Translations under genes and position numbers: made by a program
Shown: positions 25,791 to 34,297 of the stretch, piece by piece
How positions within the stretch are numbered: the stretch's first letter is position 1
Layout of the letters: every line of letters begins with the position of its first letter
The notes under the pieces: model-generated
The model's database searches: none
Told to the model about the DNA's origin: nothing
Seen by the model: only the letters and a program-made list of their open reading frames with translations
From: VRUE01 sp035605695
GTDB taxonomy: Bacteria > Actinomycetota > Thermoleophilia > Solirubrobacterales > 70-9
Assembly: GCA_035605695.1 (NCBI GenBank)
Contig: DATNGZ010000016.1
Span: 62,001-126,000, forward strand
Reading direction: 5' to 3'
DNA: 64,000 nt

Positions 25791-27164
25791 TCAGCCGCGA
25801 GCCGGTCCACGCGCTCGACCGCTCGCCCGGAGAACCAGCTTTCTGCTCGTGCGGCGGCCGCCCGCGAGCGAGACGGTCGCGCGCGCCGCCAACCGTCCTT
25901 CGCGCCTGAGCAGCGCGGCCGCCGAGGACGAGAGCTTGACCCGGATGCTGCGGTCCGAGTGCACGTGGAATTCCAGCCCGCGAGAACCGAGTACCGCGCC
26001 GCCTTTGCCGCCGAGCCGGCCGCGGATCTGCACCCGCCCGCGGCAGAACTGACCCGCGGCTCCCCCCTTGCAGCCGATCGCGAGTTTGACGTAGCGTCCG
26101 GTCAAGCGCCCTACGTGTGGGGAGACCGTCACATTGACGCGGGGCGGCAGGAACCTGCCGATCGTCCCCGGGGCAGCGCCGGCGTTGCCAGGCGTCGCTC
26201 CAGTGGCGTACCAGAGGCTCCCTTCTGGGCCTGCTACGAGCGCAGTCACGGGCAAGTCACAGCCCGCCGCGACGCAAGCCGGCTCGGCGACCAGCTTGTC
26301 CGGGGATATTGAGCCGATGCGGTTGCCGGTCGTGAACCAGAAATCCCCGCTGGGGCCGAAGGCGAGCCAACGCGTGCCCTGGCTGATCTGCAGCTCCAGC
26401 CGTTCGTAGCTGGCCTTGGTGAGCGCCGCGGAAGTGATCCGGCCGATCCAGGGACCGTTTTCCTCCGTGAACCAGACATTGCCTTCGGGACCCGGGACGA
26501 TGGCATTGGGCCCGGCACTGGCAAAGGAAATTGGAAACGAGCTGACCCCCGCCGTCGTCACTATCGCGAGCTCGTCGAGGCCCGGCTCCGTGATCCAAAT
26601 CGTGCCGTCGGCCCGGGCGGCGATACCCGTCGGCCTCCCTCCCTGCGTCAGTTGCCTCTCCCGAAGGGTGCTCGTGGTGGCGCTGAAGCGCGCGACCCGG
26701 TCGATGCCTTCCTCGGTGAACCAAAGGGCGCCATCGGGAGCAGTGACAATCGTGCGCGGCTTGCTCCCCGGGTTCGGCAGAACAAACTCGAAGATCTCCC
26801 CTGTTGTACTGATACGGCCGAAGCGGTTGGCGTTCGGCTCGGTGAAGTAGAGGTTGCCGTCCTGCCCGGCGGTGATCGACGAAATTCCCAGTTCCGCTTC
26901 GCCGCGTGCCGGCAGGGCGAATTCGGTGATCTGGCCGTCCGCCGTCGAGCGGCCGACGACGTCAACTGACTGCCCGGGGCTGTACCTCGTTCCGGCAAAC
27001 CAGATGTTTTGGTCTGGCCCGACGGTCAGGGCAGTTGCGTGCACCCCCCCGCCAAGGGGGTATTCGGTCCCCCGCCCGGTTGCCGCCGGAGCCGCTGCCG
27101 CATTAATCAGGCAGGAGATCGCGACGAGCCCGGCGAGGGCAGCCGCGAGGCGGACACCGATCAC
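25791..27164 (-). CDS. Secreted beta-propeller protein, virginiamycin B lyase-like
   Basis: Protein of 457 residues with a signal peptide (about 1-28) and repeated blades with the signature (D)G-x-(I/L)-W/Y-F-T-E, as in NIWFAG, NLYFTEP, ALWFTEE and NVWFTEEN. These mark an NHL/Vgb-type propeller. A C-terminal region (about 345-457), rich in Gly/Arg with two cysteines, resembles beta-rich stalk domains of secreted actinobacterial proteins. Streptogramin lyase activity should not be assumed, because most homologues are uncharacterised. It is inserted between ribF and rpsO, overlapping ribF by 4 bp. Confidence 0.8.
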   Translation of the reverse strand: MIGVRLAAALAGLVAISCLINAAAAPAATGRGTEYPLGGGVHATALTVGPDQNIWFAGTRYSPGQSVDVVGRSTADGQITEFALPARGEAELGISSITAGQDGNLYFTEPNANRFGRISTTGEIFEFVLPNPGSKPRTIVTAPDGALWFTEEGIDRVARFSATTSTLRERQLTQGGRPTGIAARADGTIWITEPGLDELAIVTTAGVSSFPISFASAGPNAIVPGPEGNVWFTEENGPWIGRITSAALTKASYERLELQISQGTRWLAFGPSGDFWFTTGNRIGSISPDKLVAEPACVAAGCDLPVTALVAGPEGSLWYATGATPGNAGAAPGTIGRFLPPRVNVTVSPHVGRLTGRYVKLAIGCKGGAAGQFCRGRVQIRGRLGGKGGAVLGSRGLEFHVHSDRSIRVKLSSSAAALLRREGRLAARATVSLAGGRRTSRKLVLRASGRARGPARG

Positions 27165-28060
27165 TGCCCCTCCCCTGCGCCGGTGAAGCCGGCGCAGACC
27201 CGCTTGGCGTCCTCGACATCGGTGCGCATCTGGGTGATCAGCTCCTCGACGCTGGCGAAGCGTTTCTCGCCGCGCAGGCGGGCGACGAAGGCGACCCGCA
27301 GGTCGGTGCCGTAGAGATCGCCCTCGAAGTCGATCAGGTAGGTCTCGATCAGGACGCCGCGGCCGCTCTCAAAGGTCGGGCGGACGCCGACGTTGACCGC
27401 GGCTGGGACGCCGTTGGCGAAGGCGGCGTAGACACCGTGGCCGGGGATCGCGAGGCGGTCGTCGGGGACGATGTTGGCGGTCGGGAAGCCGAGCTCGCGG
27501 CCGCGCTGGTCGCCACCGACCACTTCGCCCTCGACCATGAAGGGGGCGCCGAGGCAGTGCCGGGCGCCCTCCATGTCGCCGGCGGCGACCAACGCCCTGA
27601 TCCGGGTCGAGGAGACGGTCTCGCCGTCGACCTCGACCAGTGGCACAACCCTGGTCTGGAACTCCGGGTGGGCGGCGAGCATTGTGGGATCCCCCTTTGC
27701 CTTGGCGCCAAAGCGGAAGTTCTCGCCAACCGAGACCTTCTCGGCTCCGAGTCGCTTGACCAGCACTCTCTCGATAAATTCCTCGGCGCTGCGCTGGGCG
27801 AACTCGCGGTCGAAGGGGATCACGACCAGCTCGTCCACGCCAAGCCCCTCGATCACGTCGCGCTTGACCCCGGAGGGCATGATCAGCTTCGGCAGCGCCG
27901 CTGGGTGCAGGATCTCTAGCGGGTGCGGATCGAAGGTGAGGACCGTGTCGGCGTCGTCGATCACCGCCTGGTGGCCGCGGTGGACGCCGTCGAAGGTGCC
28001 GATCGCGACGTGGCGCGGTCGGGGCTCTGCGTCAGGCAGCGAAGTCACCTGGATGCTCAC
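27161..28060 (-). CDS. ribF: Bifunctional riboflavin kinase/FMN adenylyltransferase
   Basis: Makes FMN and FAD from riboflavin; 299 residues. The N-terminal adenylyltransferase domain has GTFDGVHRGHQ near residue 22 and SSTRIRALV near 150. The C-terminal riboflavin kinase domain (about 170-295) contains GRELGFPTANI. Following truB and rbfA is a widely conserved bacterial order. The truB-ribF gap holds palindromic repeat D and no FMN riboswitch. Confidence 0.97.
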   Translation of the reverse strand: MSIQVTSLPDAEPRPRHVAIGTFDGVHRGHQAVIDDADTVLTFDPHPLEILHPAALPKLIMPSGVKRDVIEGLGVDELVVIPFDREFAQRSAEEFIERVLVKRLGAEKVSVGENFRFGAKAKGDPTMLAAHPEFQTRVVPLVEVDGETVSSTRIRALVAAGDMEGARHCLGAPFMVEGEVVGGDQRGRELGFPTANIVPDDRLAIPGHGVYAAFANGVPAAVNVGVRPTFESGRGVLIETYLIDFEGDLYGTDLRVAFVARLRGEKRFASVEELITQMRTDVEDAKRVCAGFTGAGEGQ

Positions 28061-28069
28061 AACAACCCC

Positions 28070-28122
28070 TTCCGGTGCGCTTTATGGACCTCTGGGGTCC
28101 AAAAGGACCACCGGAAGCTCAT
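28070..28122 (-). repeat. Palindromic repeat family 2, copy D
   Basis: 47-bp palindrome (TTCCGGTG at 28070 and CACCGGAA ending at 28116) with an inner GGACC/GGTCC hairpin and a conserved GCTCAT flank. It matches copy E (50555-50607) at 48 of 53 positions. On the minus strand its ATGAGCTTCC edge supplies the truB stop codon TGA. Confidence 0.9.
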
Positions 28123-28769
28123 CGCAGGGCCTCCGCAGCGGCCGGGACAAGCGCGGCGATCCGCTCCAGGGGTAGCTCCTCGCCGGCGTCATCGATGCTG
28201 AAGGGCCCGATCGCGGTGCGGCGCAACTGAGCGCAGTAGGCGTCGTCGAGGGTCTCGACCAAGGTGCGGATGTAGGTGCCGGTCGAGCACTCGATCTCAT
28301 ATTCGGCGCTTGTGGCGTCGCTGGCCAGCAGATCGGCGCGGTAGACCTCGATCTCGCGTTCGGGGGTCTCGACCACCTCCCCGCGGTGTGCCTTGCGGTA
28401 GAGCCGCTCGCCGCCGACCCGCACCGCCGAGGTCATCGGCACGCGCTGGCGCACGCGGCCCGTCGGCAGATCCAGCGAAGCCGGAATGCGACCGGTCTCG
28501 CTCAGCTCTCCGTCGGGATCGCCGGTGCTCGAGCGCCAACCGAGTCGCGCCTCAGCCACGTAGGTCTTCGGCAGGCCGGTGAGGAAGCGCTGCAGGCGGG
28601 TGGCGCCGTCGAGCAGGACGAGCAGCAGGCCGGTGGCAAAGGGGTCGAGCGTGCCGGCGTGGCCCGCCTTGCATTCGTGCTCTCGCCGCACGGCCTGCAC
28701 CATGTCGTGGGAGGTTATCCCCGCCGGCTTGTCGCAGAGCAGCACGGTTCCCTCGCCGCGGTGCGCCAT
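28119..28769 (-). CDS. truB: tRNA pseudouridine-55 synthase TruB, without PUA domain
   Basis: Converts U55 of tRNAs to pseudouridine; 216 residues. The catalytic aspartate lies in AGTLDPFATG (near residue 40) and the later family motif STGTYIRTL is intact. It ends at the close of the catalytic core, and the C-terminal PUA-type domain of many TruB proteins is absent. The stop codon lies inside palindromic repeat D. The ATG at 28769 is chosen since the 59-residue upstream extension belongs to another frame of nrnA. One base separates it from the nrnA stop. Confidence 0.93.
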   Translation of the reverse strand: MAHRGEGTVLLCDKPAGITSHDMVQAVRREHECKAGHAGTLDPFATGLLLVLLDGATRLQRFLTGLPKTYVAEARLGWRSSTGDPDGELSETGRIPASLDLPTGRVRQRVPMTSAVRVGGERLYRKAHRGEVVETPEREIEVYRADLLASDATSAEYEIECSTGTYIRTLVETLDDAYCAQLRRTAIGPFSIDDAGEELPLERIAALVPAAAEALR

Positions 28770-28770
28770 C

Positions 28771-29778
28771 TCAGGGGCCGAGCTGGGCGGTGACCTCACC
28801 GCAGAGGAAGCTGACCAGATCGTCGAGCTCGAGGTCGGTGGAGAAGCCGGCGGCGCGTTTGTGCCCCCCTCCGCCGTGCGCCCGCGCCATCGCCGAGACG
28901 TCGATCTCACCACCGCTGGAGCGCAGGCTGACCTTGCGCGCGGCACGGCCGCGGTCGCCCTGGTCGCGGATCAGCGCCGCCACCTTCGACCCCTCGATCG
29001 AGCGCAGGTGGTCGATGATGCCCTCGGTCATCTCGGCGCCAGCCCCGCTCGCTTCGTAGTCGGCGTCGGTGATGTAGGAGATGATCAGCCGCTCGCCGCA
29101 GTAGCGGCGTATCCCCTCCAGAGCACGCGAGAGCAGCTGCAGCTTCTCGATCGGGACGTGCTCATAGAGGCGCCGGTAGGTCTCGTCGACGGCGACGCCG
29201 GCGTCGATCAGCTCGGCGGCGATGCGATGCGTGCGGGCGTTGGTGTTCTCGTACATGAACTTGCCGGTATCGGTAATCAAGCCGACGTAGAGCGCCGAGG
29301 CGATCTCCGGCGTGATCTCGGCCCCGAGCGCGGTGGCGAGCCCGTAGACGATCTCCGCCGTTGAAGAAGCGCCGGTTTCGACCAGGTTGACATCGCCGAA
29401 GAGGGTGTTGTCGTGGTGGTGATCGATGTTGATGCGGAAGTTGTTCCCCTCGCTGAGGAACTCGACCGGCATCCGGTCGATGTTGCCGCAGTCGAGGAAG
29501 ACGACGGTGCGGTCGGCCATGTCGGCCGGCGGCTCATGAAAGACCTCCTCCAGGGGCAGGAAGCGGTACTCGATCGGCAGCGGGAACTCCTTCGCCGCCA
29601 TGAACATCACCGAGTCCTTGCCGAGCTGGCCGAGCAGGTGGTGCATGCCGAGCAGCGAGCCGAGCGCGTCGCCGTCGGGACCCTCGTGGGCGGTGAGCAG
29701 GAAGCGCTCGCGCGAGCGCAGCTCGGCTGCGACCTGCTCGATTCCGACGGTGGTTACGCCGGCGGCGTCGCCGCTCAT
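28771..29778 (-). CDS. nrnA: DHH-family phosphoesterase, NrnA-type nanoRNase/pAp phosphatase
   Basis: Protein of 335 residues in the DHH/DHHA1 family that degrades 2-5-nt RNAs and often dephosphorylates 3'-phosphoadenosine 5'-phosphate. The metal motifs AHEGPDGDALGS (near residue 29), FLDCGN and NIDHHHDN are complete, and the C-terminal DHHA1 domain has AHGGGGHKRAAGF. It is placed between rbfA and truB, the standard location. It completes the RNA-decay set with PNPase and RNase J by clearing their short products. Confidence 0.94.
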   Translation of the reverse strand: MSGDAAGVTTVGIEQVAAELRSRERFLLTAHEGPDGDALGSLLGMHHLLGQLGKDSVMFMAAKEFPLPIEYRFLPLEEVFHEPPADMADRTVVFLDCGNIDRMPVEFLSEGNNFRINIDHHHDNTLFGDVNLVETGASSTAEIVYGLATALGAEITPEIASALYVGLITDTGKFMYENTNARTHRIAAELIDAGVAVDETYRRLYEHVPIEKLQLLSRALEGIRRYCGERLIISYITDADYEASGAGAEMTEGIIDHLRSIEGSKVAALIRDQGDRGRAARKVSLRSSGGEIDVSAMARAHGGGGHKRAAGFSTDLELDDLVSFLCGEVTAQLGP

Positions 29779-30116
29779 GGTTCCTCCTCGTCGAGCAGCA
29801 GGCGCGAGATCCGCATGCCCTGCTCGACCGTCTCGTCGTAGTGGAAAGAAAGGGTCGGGGTGCGCTTCATTCGCGTCTCCGCGGCGATCTTCGCCTGCAG
29901 CACGCCGTGCGAGGAGCCCAGGCCGGTCATCGTCGCCTCGCGCTCCTCGTCGGAGCCGAGCACGCTGACGTACACCTTGGCGGCACGGAGATCGGGACTG
30001 GTCTCAACCGAGGTCACGGTTACGAAGCCGATGCGGGGGTCGCTGAGCTCGGAGATGGCTGCGCCTACCACCTCGCGAAGCACCTCGTTGATGCGGCGCA
30101 TGCGAGGCGTTGCCAT
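29775..30116 (-). CDS. rbfA: Ribosome-binding factor A
   Basis: Small KH-type protein of 113 residues needed for late maturation of the 16S rRNA 5' end in the 30S subunit. Family features are the RMRRINEVLREVV start, SDPRIGFVTVTSVE and the RTPTLSFHYDETVEQGMRI end. It overlaps nrnA by 4 bp and follows infB by 1 bp, the usual infB-rbfA-truB arrangement. Confidence 0.97.
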   Translation of the reverse strand: MATPRMRRINEVLREVVGAAISELSDPRIGFVTVTSVETSPDLRAAKVYVSVLGSDEEREATMTGLGSSHGVLQAKIAAETRMKRTPTLSFHYDETVEQGMRISRLLLDEEEP

Positions 30117-30117
30117 C

Positions 30118-32373
30118 CTAATCCAGCGTCTGCTCGACCTGCTTTGTCTTGTAGAACTCGAGCATGTCGCCCTCCTTGACGTCAGCGTAGCCGTCGAGGA
30201 CGATGCCGCACTCCTGGCCCTCCTCGACTTCCTGCACGTTGTCTTTGAAGCGGCGCAGGGAGCCGAGTTTGCCGTCCCAGATGACCGTGCCTTCGCGGAT
30301 CAGGCGGACGCTGGCGTCGCGGGCGACCTTGCCTTCGGTGACGATGCAGCCGGCGATGCGGCCGACCTTGGAGGCCTTGAAGGTCTGTTTGACCTCGGCC
30401 TCGCCGAGCGTCTCCTCGACCTCGACCGCCTCCAGCATGCCCTCCATCGCGTTGCGCAGGTCTTCGGTGATTTTGTAGATGACCGAGTAGGTGCGGACAT
30501 CGACGCCCTCGCGCTCGGCCGCTTTGCGCGCGTCGGCCAGCGGCCGCACGTTGAAGCCGATGATGATCGCGTCGGAGGCCGAGGCCAGCATCACGTCGGA
30601 CTCGTTGATGCCGCCGGTTTGCGAGTGGATGATGTTGATCCCGACCTGCTCCTGCGGGACCTTGGCGATCTCGTCCTGCAGCGCCTCGAGCGAGCCGGCG
30701 ACATCGGCCTTGAGCACGATGTTGAGCTCCTTGATCTCGCCCTCCTGGACCCGCGAGAAGACCTCCTCGAGGCTGACCTTGCGCGCCTGGCGCCGAGCCA
30801 AAGCCTCGGTCTTGAGCCGGTTGGCGCGCTCCTGCGCGTCCTGGCGGGCGCGGCGGTCGTTCTCGACCGCGCGGACGAACTCGCCGGCGTCGGCGACGCC
30901 GTCGAAGCCGAGCACCTCGACCGGCATCCCCGGCCCGGCGCTCTGCACCCGCTTGCCGGTGAAGTCGTGCATCGCCCGCACCCGGCCCCACTGCGGACCG
31001 GCGACCAGCGAGTCGCCGACCTTCAGGGTGCCGCGCTGGACCAGGATCGTGACGACGGGGCCGCGGCCGGGGTCGAGCTGGGACTCGACCACGGTGCCTG
31101 AGGCGGGAGCGTCGGGGTTAGCGCCAAGTTCCTCCAGCTCAGTGACGAGCAGGATCATCTCGAGCAGCTTGTCGAGCCCTTCGTGGGTCTTGGCCGAGAC
31201 GTCGACGTAGACGGTTTCTCCGCCCCAGTCCTCGGGAGTGAGGCCATCGGCAGCGAGCTCGTTGCGGACGCGGTCGGGCTGGGCGCCCTCCTTGTCGATC
31301 TTGTTGACCGCGATCAGGATCGGCACGTCGGCGGCGCGGGCGTGGTCGATCGCCTCTTTGGTCTGCGGCATGACGCCGTCGTCAGCGGCGACGACGACGA
31401 CGGCGATGTCGGTGACCTTGGCGCCGCGGGCGCGCATCGCGGTGAAGGCGGCGTGACCGGGCGTATCGAGGAAGGTGATCGTCTTCTCGGCGTGGTGGAC
31501 TTGGTAGGCGCCGATGTGCTGGGTGATGCCGCCGGCCTCGCCGGCGGCGACCTCGGTCTCGCGGATCGCGTCGAGCAGCGAGGTCTTGCCGTGGTCGACG
31601 TGGCCCATGATCGTGACCACCGGCGGCCGGTCGGCCAGCTCCTCGTCGCTGTCCTCGAACTCCGGCTCCTCGGGCTCCTCGTCGGCGATGGTGACGATCT
31701 CGAGCTTGCGGTCGTACTCGTCGGCGATCGCCGCGATCGACTCGTCGGTGAGGGTCTGGGTAAGGGTCGCCATCTCCCCCATCGTCATCAGCTTCTTGAT
31801 CACCTCGGCACTGCCCAGGCCAAGCAGCTCAGCGACCTCACGCACGGTCGCGCCGGATGGGACCTTCGTCGCCTCGGGCTCGACCTCAGCGGCTTTGGGC
31901 GGCGGCTCCTCCAGCAACGGCCGGCGGCGCCTGCCGCCACGCCTGCGCGGCGGACGCTGGGGCGGCGGCCCGCCCATCTGATCGCGACGGGCAGCCTGCG
32001 AATCGATCACCACACGACGCTTTTTGCCAGCGCCACCACCCGTCGCACCGCCAGCAGCGGGTTTGCCTGCGGGTCGAACAGGGCCTTTCGAGGCTTGAGA
32101 TGCGGGCGGAGCGGGTTTGGGAGCAGCCGGCTTAGGCGCCTCGGCGGTTTTTGGCGGCTGCGGTGCGGCAGCCGGATGCGCGGGCTCGGTCTCGGTTGTT
32201 GTGGCGGCTCCACCGTTCCCCTTGGCGGCCTGAATTGCCTTCAGCGCGGCTGCCTCGTCGACGCTCGAAGCGGCAGCTTTAGCCTCGATCCCAGCGTTTT
32301 TAAGCGCGGCAAGTACCTCTTTGCTCTCCAGCCCTTGCGCTTTGGCGATCTCGTGAACCCGTTTTTTCGCCAC
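30118..32373 (-). CDS. infB: Translation initiation factor IF-2
   Basis: GTPase of 751 residues that brings initiator tRNA to the ribosome. Order of parts: IF2_N segment (about 1-50), a long Ala/Pro/Lys-rich linker (about 50-165), a second IF2_N-like module (about 170-225), the G domain with GHVDHGKTS (about 258), DTPGHAAF and NKID, then domains II-IV. It starts at GTG, overlapping the nusA TAG stop by one base (TAGTG). The common ylxR gene between nusA and infB is absent. Confidence 0.97.
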   Translation of the reverse strand: MAKKRVHEIAKAQGLESKEVLAALKNAGIEAKAAASSVDEAAALKAIQAAKGNGGAATTTETEPAHPAAAPQPPKTAEAPKPAAPKPAPPASQASKGPVRPAGKPAAGGATGGGAGKKRRVVIDSQAARRDQMGGPPPQRPPRRRGGRRRRPLLEEPPPKAAEVEPEATKVPSGATVREVAELLGLGSAEVIKKLMTMGEMATLTQTLTDESIAAIADEYDRKLEIVTIADEEPEEPEFEDSDEELADRPPVVTIMGHVDHGKTSLLDAIRETEVAAGEAGGITQHIGAYQVHHAEKTITFLDTPGHAAFTAMRARGAKVTDIAVVVVAADDGVMPQTKEAIDHARAADVPILIAVNKIDKEGAQPDRVRNELAADGLTPEDWGGETVYVDVSAKTHEGLDKLLEMILLVTELEELGANPDAPASGTVVESQLDPGRGPVVTILVQRGTLKVGDSLVAGPQWGRVRAMHDFTGKRVQSAGPGMPVEVLGFDGVADAGEFVRAVENDRRARQDAQERANRLKTEALARRQARKVSLEEVFSRVQEGEIKELNIVLKADVAGSLEALQDEIAKVPQEQVGINIIHSQTGGINESDVMLASASDAIIIGFNVRPLADARKAAEREGVDVRTYSVIYKITEDLRNAMEGMLEAVEVEETLGEAEVKQTFKASKVGRIAGCIVTEGKVARDASVRLIREGTVIWDGKLGSLRRFKDNVQEVEEGQECGIVLDGYADVKEGDMLEFYKTKQVEQTLD

Positions 32374-33965
32374 TAGGCTTGCTCTGCCTCCTCGGCGACG
32401 GGCTCCGGCTCTGCCTCGACGGTTCCATCCTGAGGCTCAGCGGCGTCTTCTGCGGGTGGCGTCGAGGATGGGACGTCGCCCGCAGCTTGCGAGGACGACG
32501 GGTCATCCTCGACGACAGGACCCGCAGCCGATTCCTCAGAACCCTCAGCGGGAGCCTCCTCGACCGCTTCGGCCTCAGCAGCGGCCGCAGCCTCGTCGAA
32601 CTCGGATTCGGCTCGCGCGACGATCTCGTCGACCTGCCCCTGATCGGCATCGGGATCGGCAAGGATCGCGACCTCGGTCTCGGTGACCGGCGCCATCACC
32701 AGCATCTGGTTGGTATCGAAGCGGCTCAGCGCCTGGTGCTGGGGCAGGCCGCAGTAGGTCGAGTCGGCGATCGCCGCGTTCGGGCAGCGACGGCCGTTCG
32801 AGAGCACCGCCAGGCAGCGGCCGTCGAAGGTTTCTTCACCCTCGTACTCGACGTCCTGGTCCTCCTGCGAGAACTCGGTCTCCGACTTGATATCGACCCG
32901 CCAGCCGGTCAGGCGGGCGGCGAGGCGGGCGTTCTGGCCGTCGCGACCGATCGCCAGCGAGAGCTGGTCGTCGGGGACGATCACGGTCGCCTGGCGCTCG
33001 TCGTCGTCGACGATCACCTCGCGCACGCGGGCCGGCGAGAGCGCCTTGGCGACGAAGCGGGCGGGCTCGTCGTTGTGGGGAATGATGTCGATCTTCTCGC
33101 CGCGTAGCTCGGAGACGACCATCCGCACCCGTGAGCCGCGCGGACCAACGCAGGCGCCGACCGGGTCGACGCCGTCGGCGTGAGAGATCACCGCGATCTT
33201 CGAGCGGTAGCCCGGCTCACGCGCGACGCCGACGATCTCGACCAATTTGTCGGCGATCTCGGGGACCTCCATTTCAAAGAGCTTCTTGATCAGCTCGGAG
33301 CTGCGACGGGAGACGACGATCGCCGGCCCTTTGGTCGAGTCGGAAACATCGGTGATCACGGCCTTTACCCGCATGCCGTGGTCGTAGCGCTCGTTGTAGA
33401 CCTGCTCGGACTTGGGCAGCAGCGCCTCGACCCGCTCGCGCAGCTGGACCAGCGTGTAGCGCTTGTCGGACTGCTGGATGATCCCGGTGATCAACTCGCC
33501 GACCCGGTCCTGGTACTCGTCGAACATCATCATCCGTTCGGCCTCGCGGATCCGCTGCAGGATCACCTGCTTGGCGGTCTGGGCAGCGATGCGGCCGAAG
33601 TCTTCGGGGGTGACGTCGCGGGTCGTGATCTGGTCCTCGTAAGGAGCAATCATCTCCGGGTCGAGCTCGGGATCCTCGGGCTCGCGCAGCTCCCCGGTTT
33701 CGGGATCGATTTCGCGCTCTTCCTCCTCCTGCGCCTCGGCCGCCTCGGCGAGCAGCTTCTCCTCCAGCTCGGGCGGCAGGATCAGTTCGAAGACGAGGAA
33801 GTCACCGGTCTCGTGGTCGAGGTCGACGCGGGCGTATTTCGCCGCGCCGGGGGTCTTCTTGTAGGCGGAGAGCAGCGCGTCCTCGAGCGCGTCCATCAGC
33901 TTGTCGGCGGAGATCCCCTTCTCCTGCTCCAGGGCCTTGACTGCCTCGACGATCTCCTTGCTCAC
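32373..33965 (-). CDS. nusA: Transcription factor NusA with C-terminal Cys/His knuckle
   Basis: Transcription pausing, termination and antitermination factor of 530 residues. The N-terminal polymerase-binding domain (about 1-165, with an acidic insertion near 70-110) is followed by an S1 domain (about 170-235), KH1/KH2 (about 240-370, with VGPRGSRVRMVVSELRGEKID and AIGRDGQNARLAARL) and an unusual tail. Residues Cys384, Cys394, Cys405 and His410 form a C-x9-C-x10-C-x4-H knuckle like small zinc-binding domains. An acidic low-complexity C-terminus (about 450-530) follows. It overlaps rimP by 4 bp. Confidence 0.95.
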   Translation of the reverse strand: MSKEIVEAVKALEQEKGISADKLMDALEDALLSAYKKTPGAAKYARVDLDHETGDFLVFELILPPELEEKLLAEAAEAQEEEEREIDPETGELREPEDPELDPEMIAPYEDQITTRDVTPEDFGRIAAQTAKQVILQRIREAERMMMFDEYQDRVGELITGIIQQSDKRYTLVQLRERVEALLPKSEQVYNERYDHGMRVKAVITDVSDSTKGPAIVVSRRSSELIKKLFEMEVPEIADKLVEIVGVAREPGYRSKIAVISHADGVDPVGACVGPRGSRVRMVVSELRGEKIDIIPHNDEPARFVAKALSPARVREVIVDDDERQATVIVPDDQLSLAIGRDGQNARLAARLTGWRVDIKSETEFSQEDQDVEYEGEETFDGRCLAVLSNGRRCPNAAIADSTYCGLPQHQALSRFDTNQMLVMAPVTETEVAILADPDADQGQVDEIVARAESEFDEAAAAAEAEAVEEAPAEGSEESAAGPVVEDDPSSSQAAGDVPSSTPPAEDAAEPQDGTVEAEPEPVAEEAEQA

Positions 33966-34201
33966 TGGGGCTCCTTGTGATTGCTGTACTTGGGTCCGGG
34001 CGAGGACACCTCCAGCGAGTACTCGGCCCGCAGATGATTGAGGTGCTTGGTGACCTTTTCGCAGAGGGCGAGGTCGACGCCACTCGGGTGGTCGATGAAG
34101 AGGCGCAGCGATTCCTTGCCGGGCTGCTCTACGGCGACCAGGTCGAGTTCGGAATCGAGCTCACGAAGCTGCTGCTGGATGTCATTTTGAAGGTCTTGCA
34201 T
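33962..34201 (-). CDS. rimP: Ribosome maturation factor RimP, N-terminal domain only
   Basis: RimP-family protein of only 79 residues against about 150 normally. The N-terminal alpha/beta domain is complete, with LRLFIDHPSGVDLALCEKV and the domain-closing EVSSPG. The usual LDRPL continuation and the C-terminal SH3-like domain are replaced by ten residues. RimP assists 30S assembly, and its C-terminal domain contacts S12 in other bacteria. It is the first gene of the rimP-nusA-infB operon and overlaps nusA by 4 bp. No clear ribosome site precedes the ATG. Confidence 0.85.
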   Translation of the reverse strand: MQDLQNDIQQQLRELDSELDLVAVEQPGKESLRLFIDHPSGVDLALCEKVTKHLNHLRAEYSLEVSSPGPKYSNHKEPQ

Positions 34202-34214
34202 TGGCTTGAGGCGT

Positions 34215-34238
34215 AAAAAAAGTGGGCCAGGCCCACTT
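34215..34238 (-). terminator. Terminator in the rimP-nusA-infB leader (possible attenuator)
   Basis: On the minus strand AAGTGGGCC and GGCCCACTT pair and are followed directly by a T tract, ending 13 nt before the rimP ATG. It lies downstream of a TATACT box, so it is inside the operon's own leader rather than merely at the end of coaBC. Confidence 0.8.
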
Positions 34239-34272
34239 CGAGGTACATCGGGACGAACAAAAGCTTGAGGTC

Positions 34273-34278
34273 AGTATA
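34273..34278 (-). promoter_or_regulatory. -10 box of the rimP operon (TATACT)
   Basis: TATACT on the minus strand, 71 nt before the rimP ATG. Transcripts from it would pass through the leader terminator at 34215-34238. Confidence 0.5.
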
Positions 34279-34297
34279 GCTCGGCCTTGCGCTCAGG

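Noticed and set aside
27165..28118. FMN riboswitch near ribF
   Set aside because: The only structure is palindromic repeat D; no RFN consensus motifs are present.
29860..31101. Long plus-strand open frame (413 codons) opposite infB
   Set aside because: It is a shadow of infB/rbfA codon bias; the minus-strand frames are unmistakable IF-2 and RbfA.
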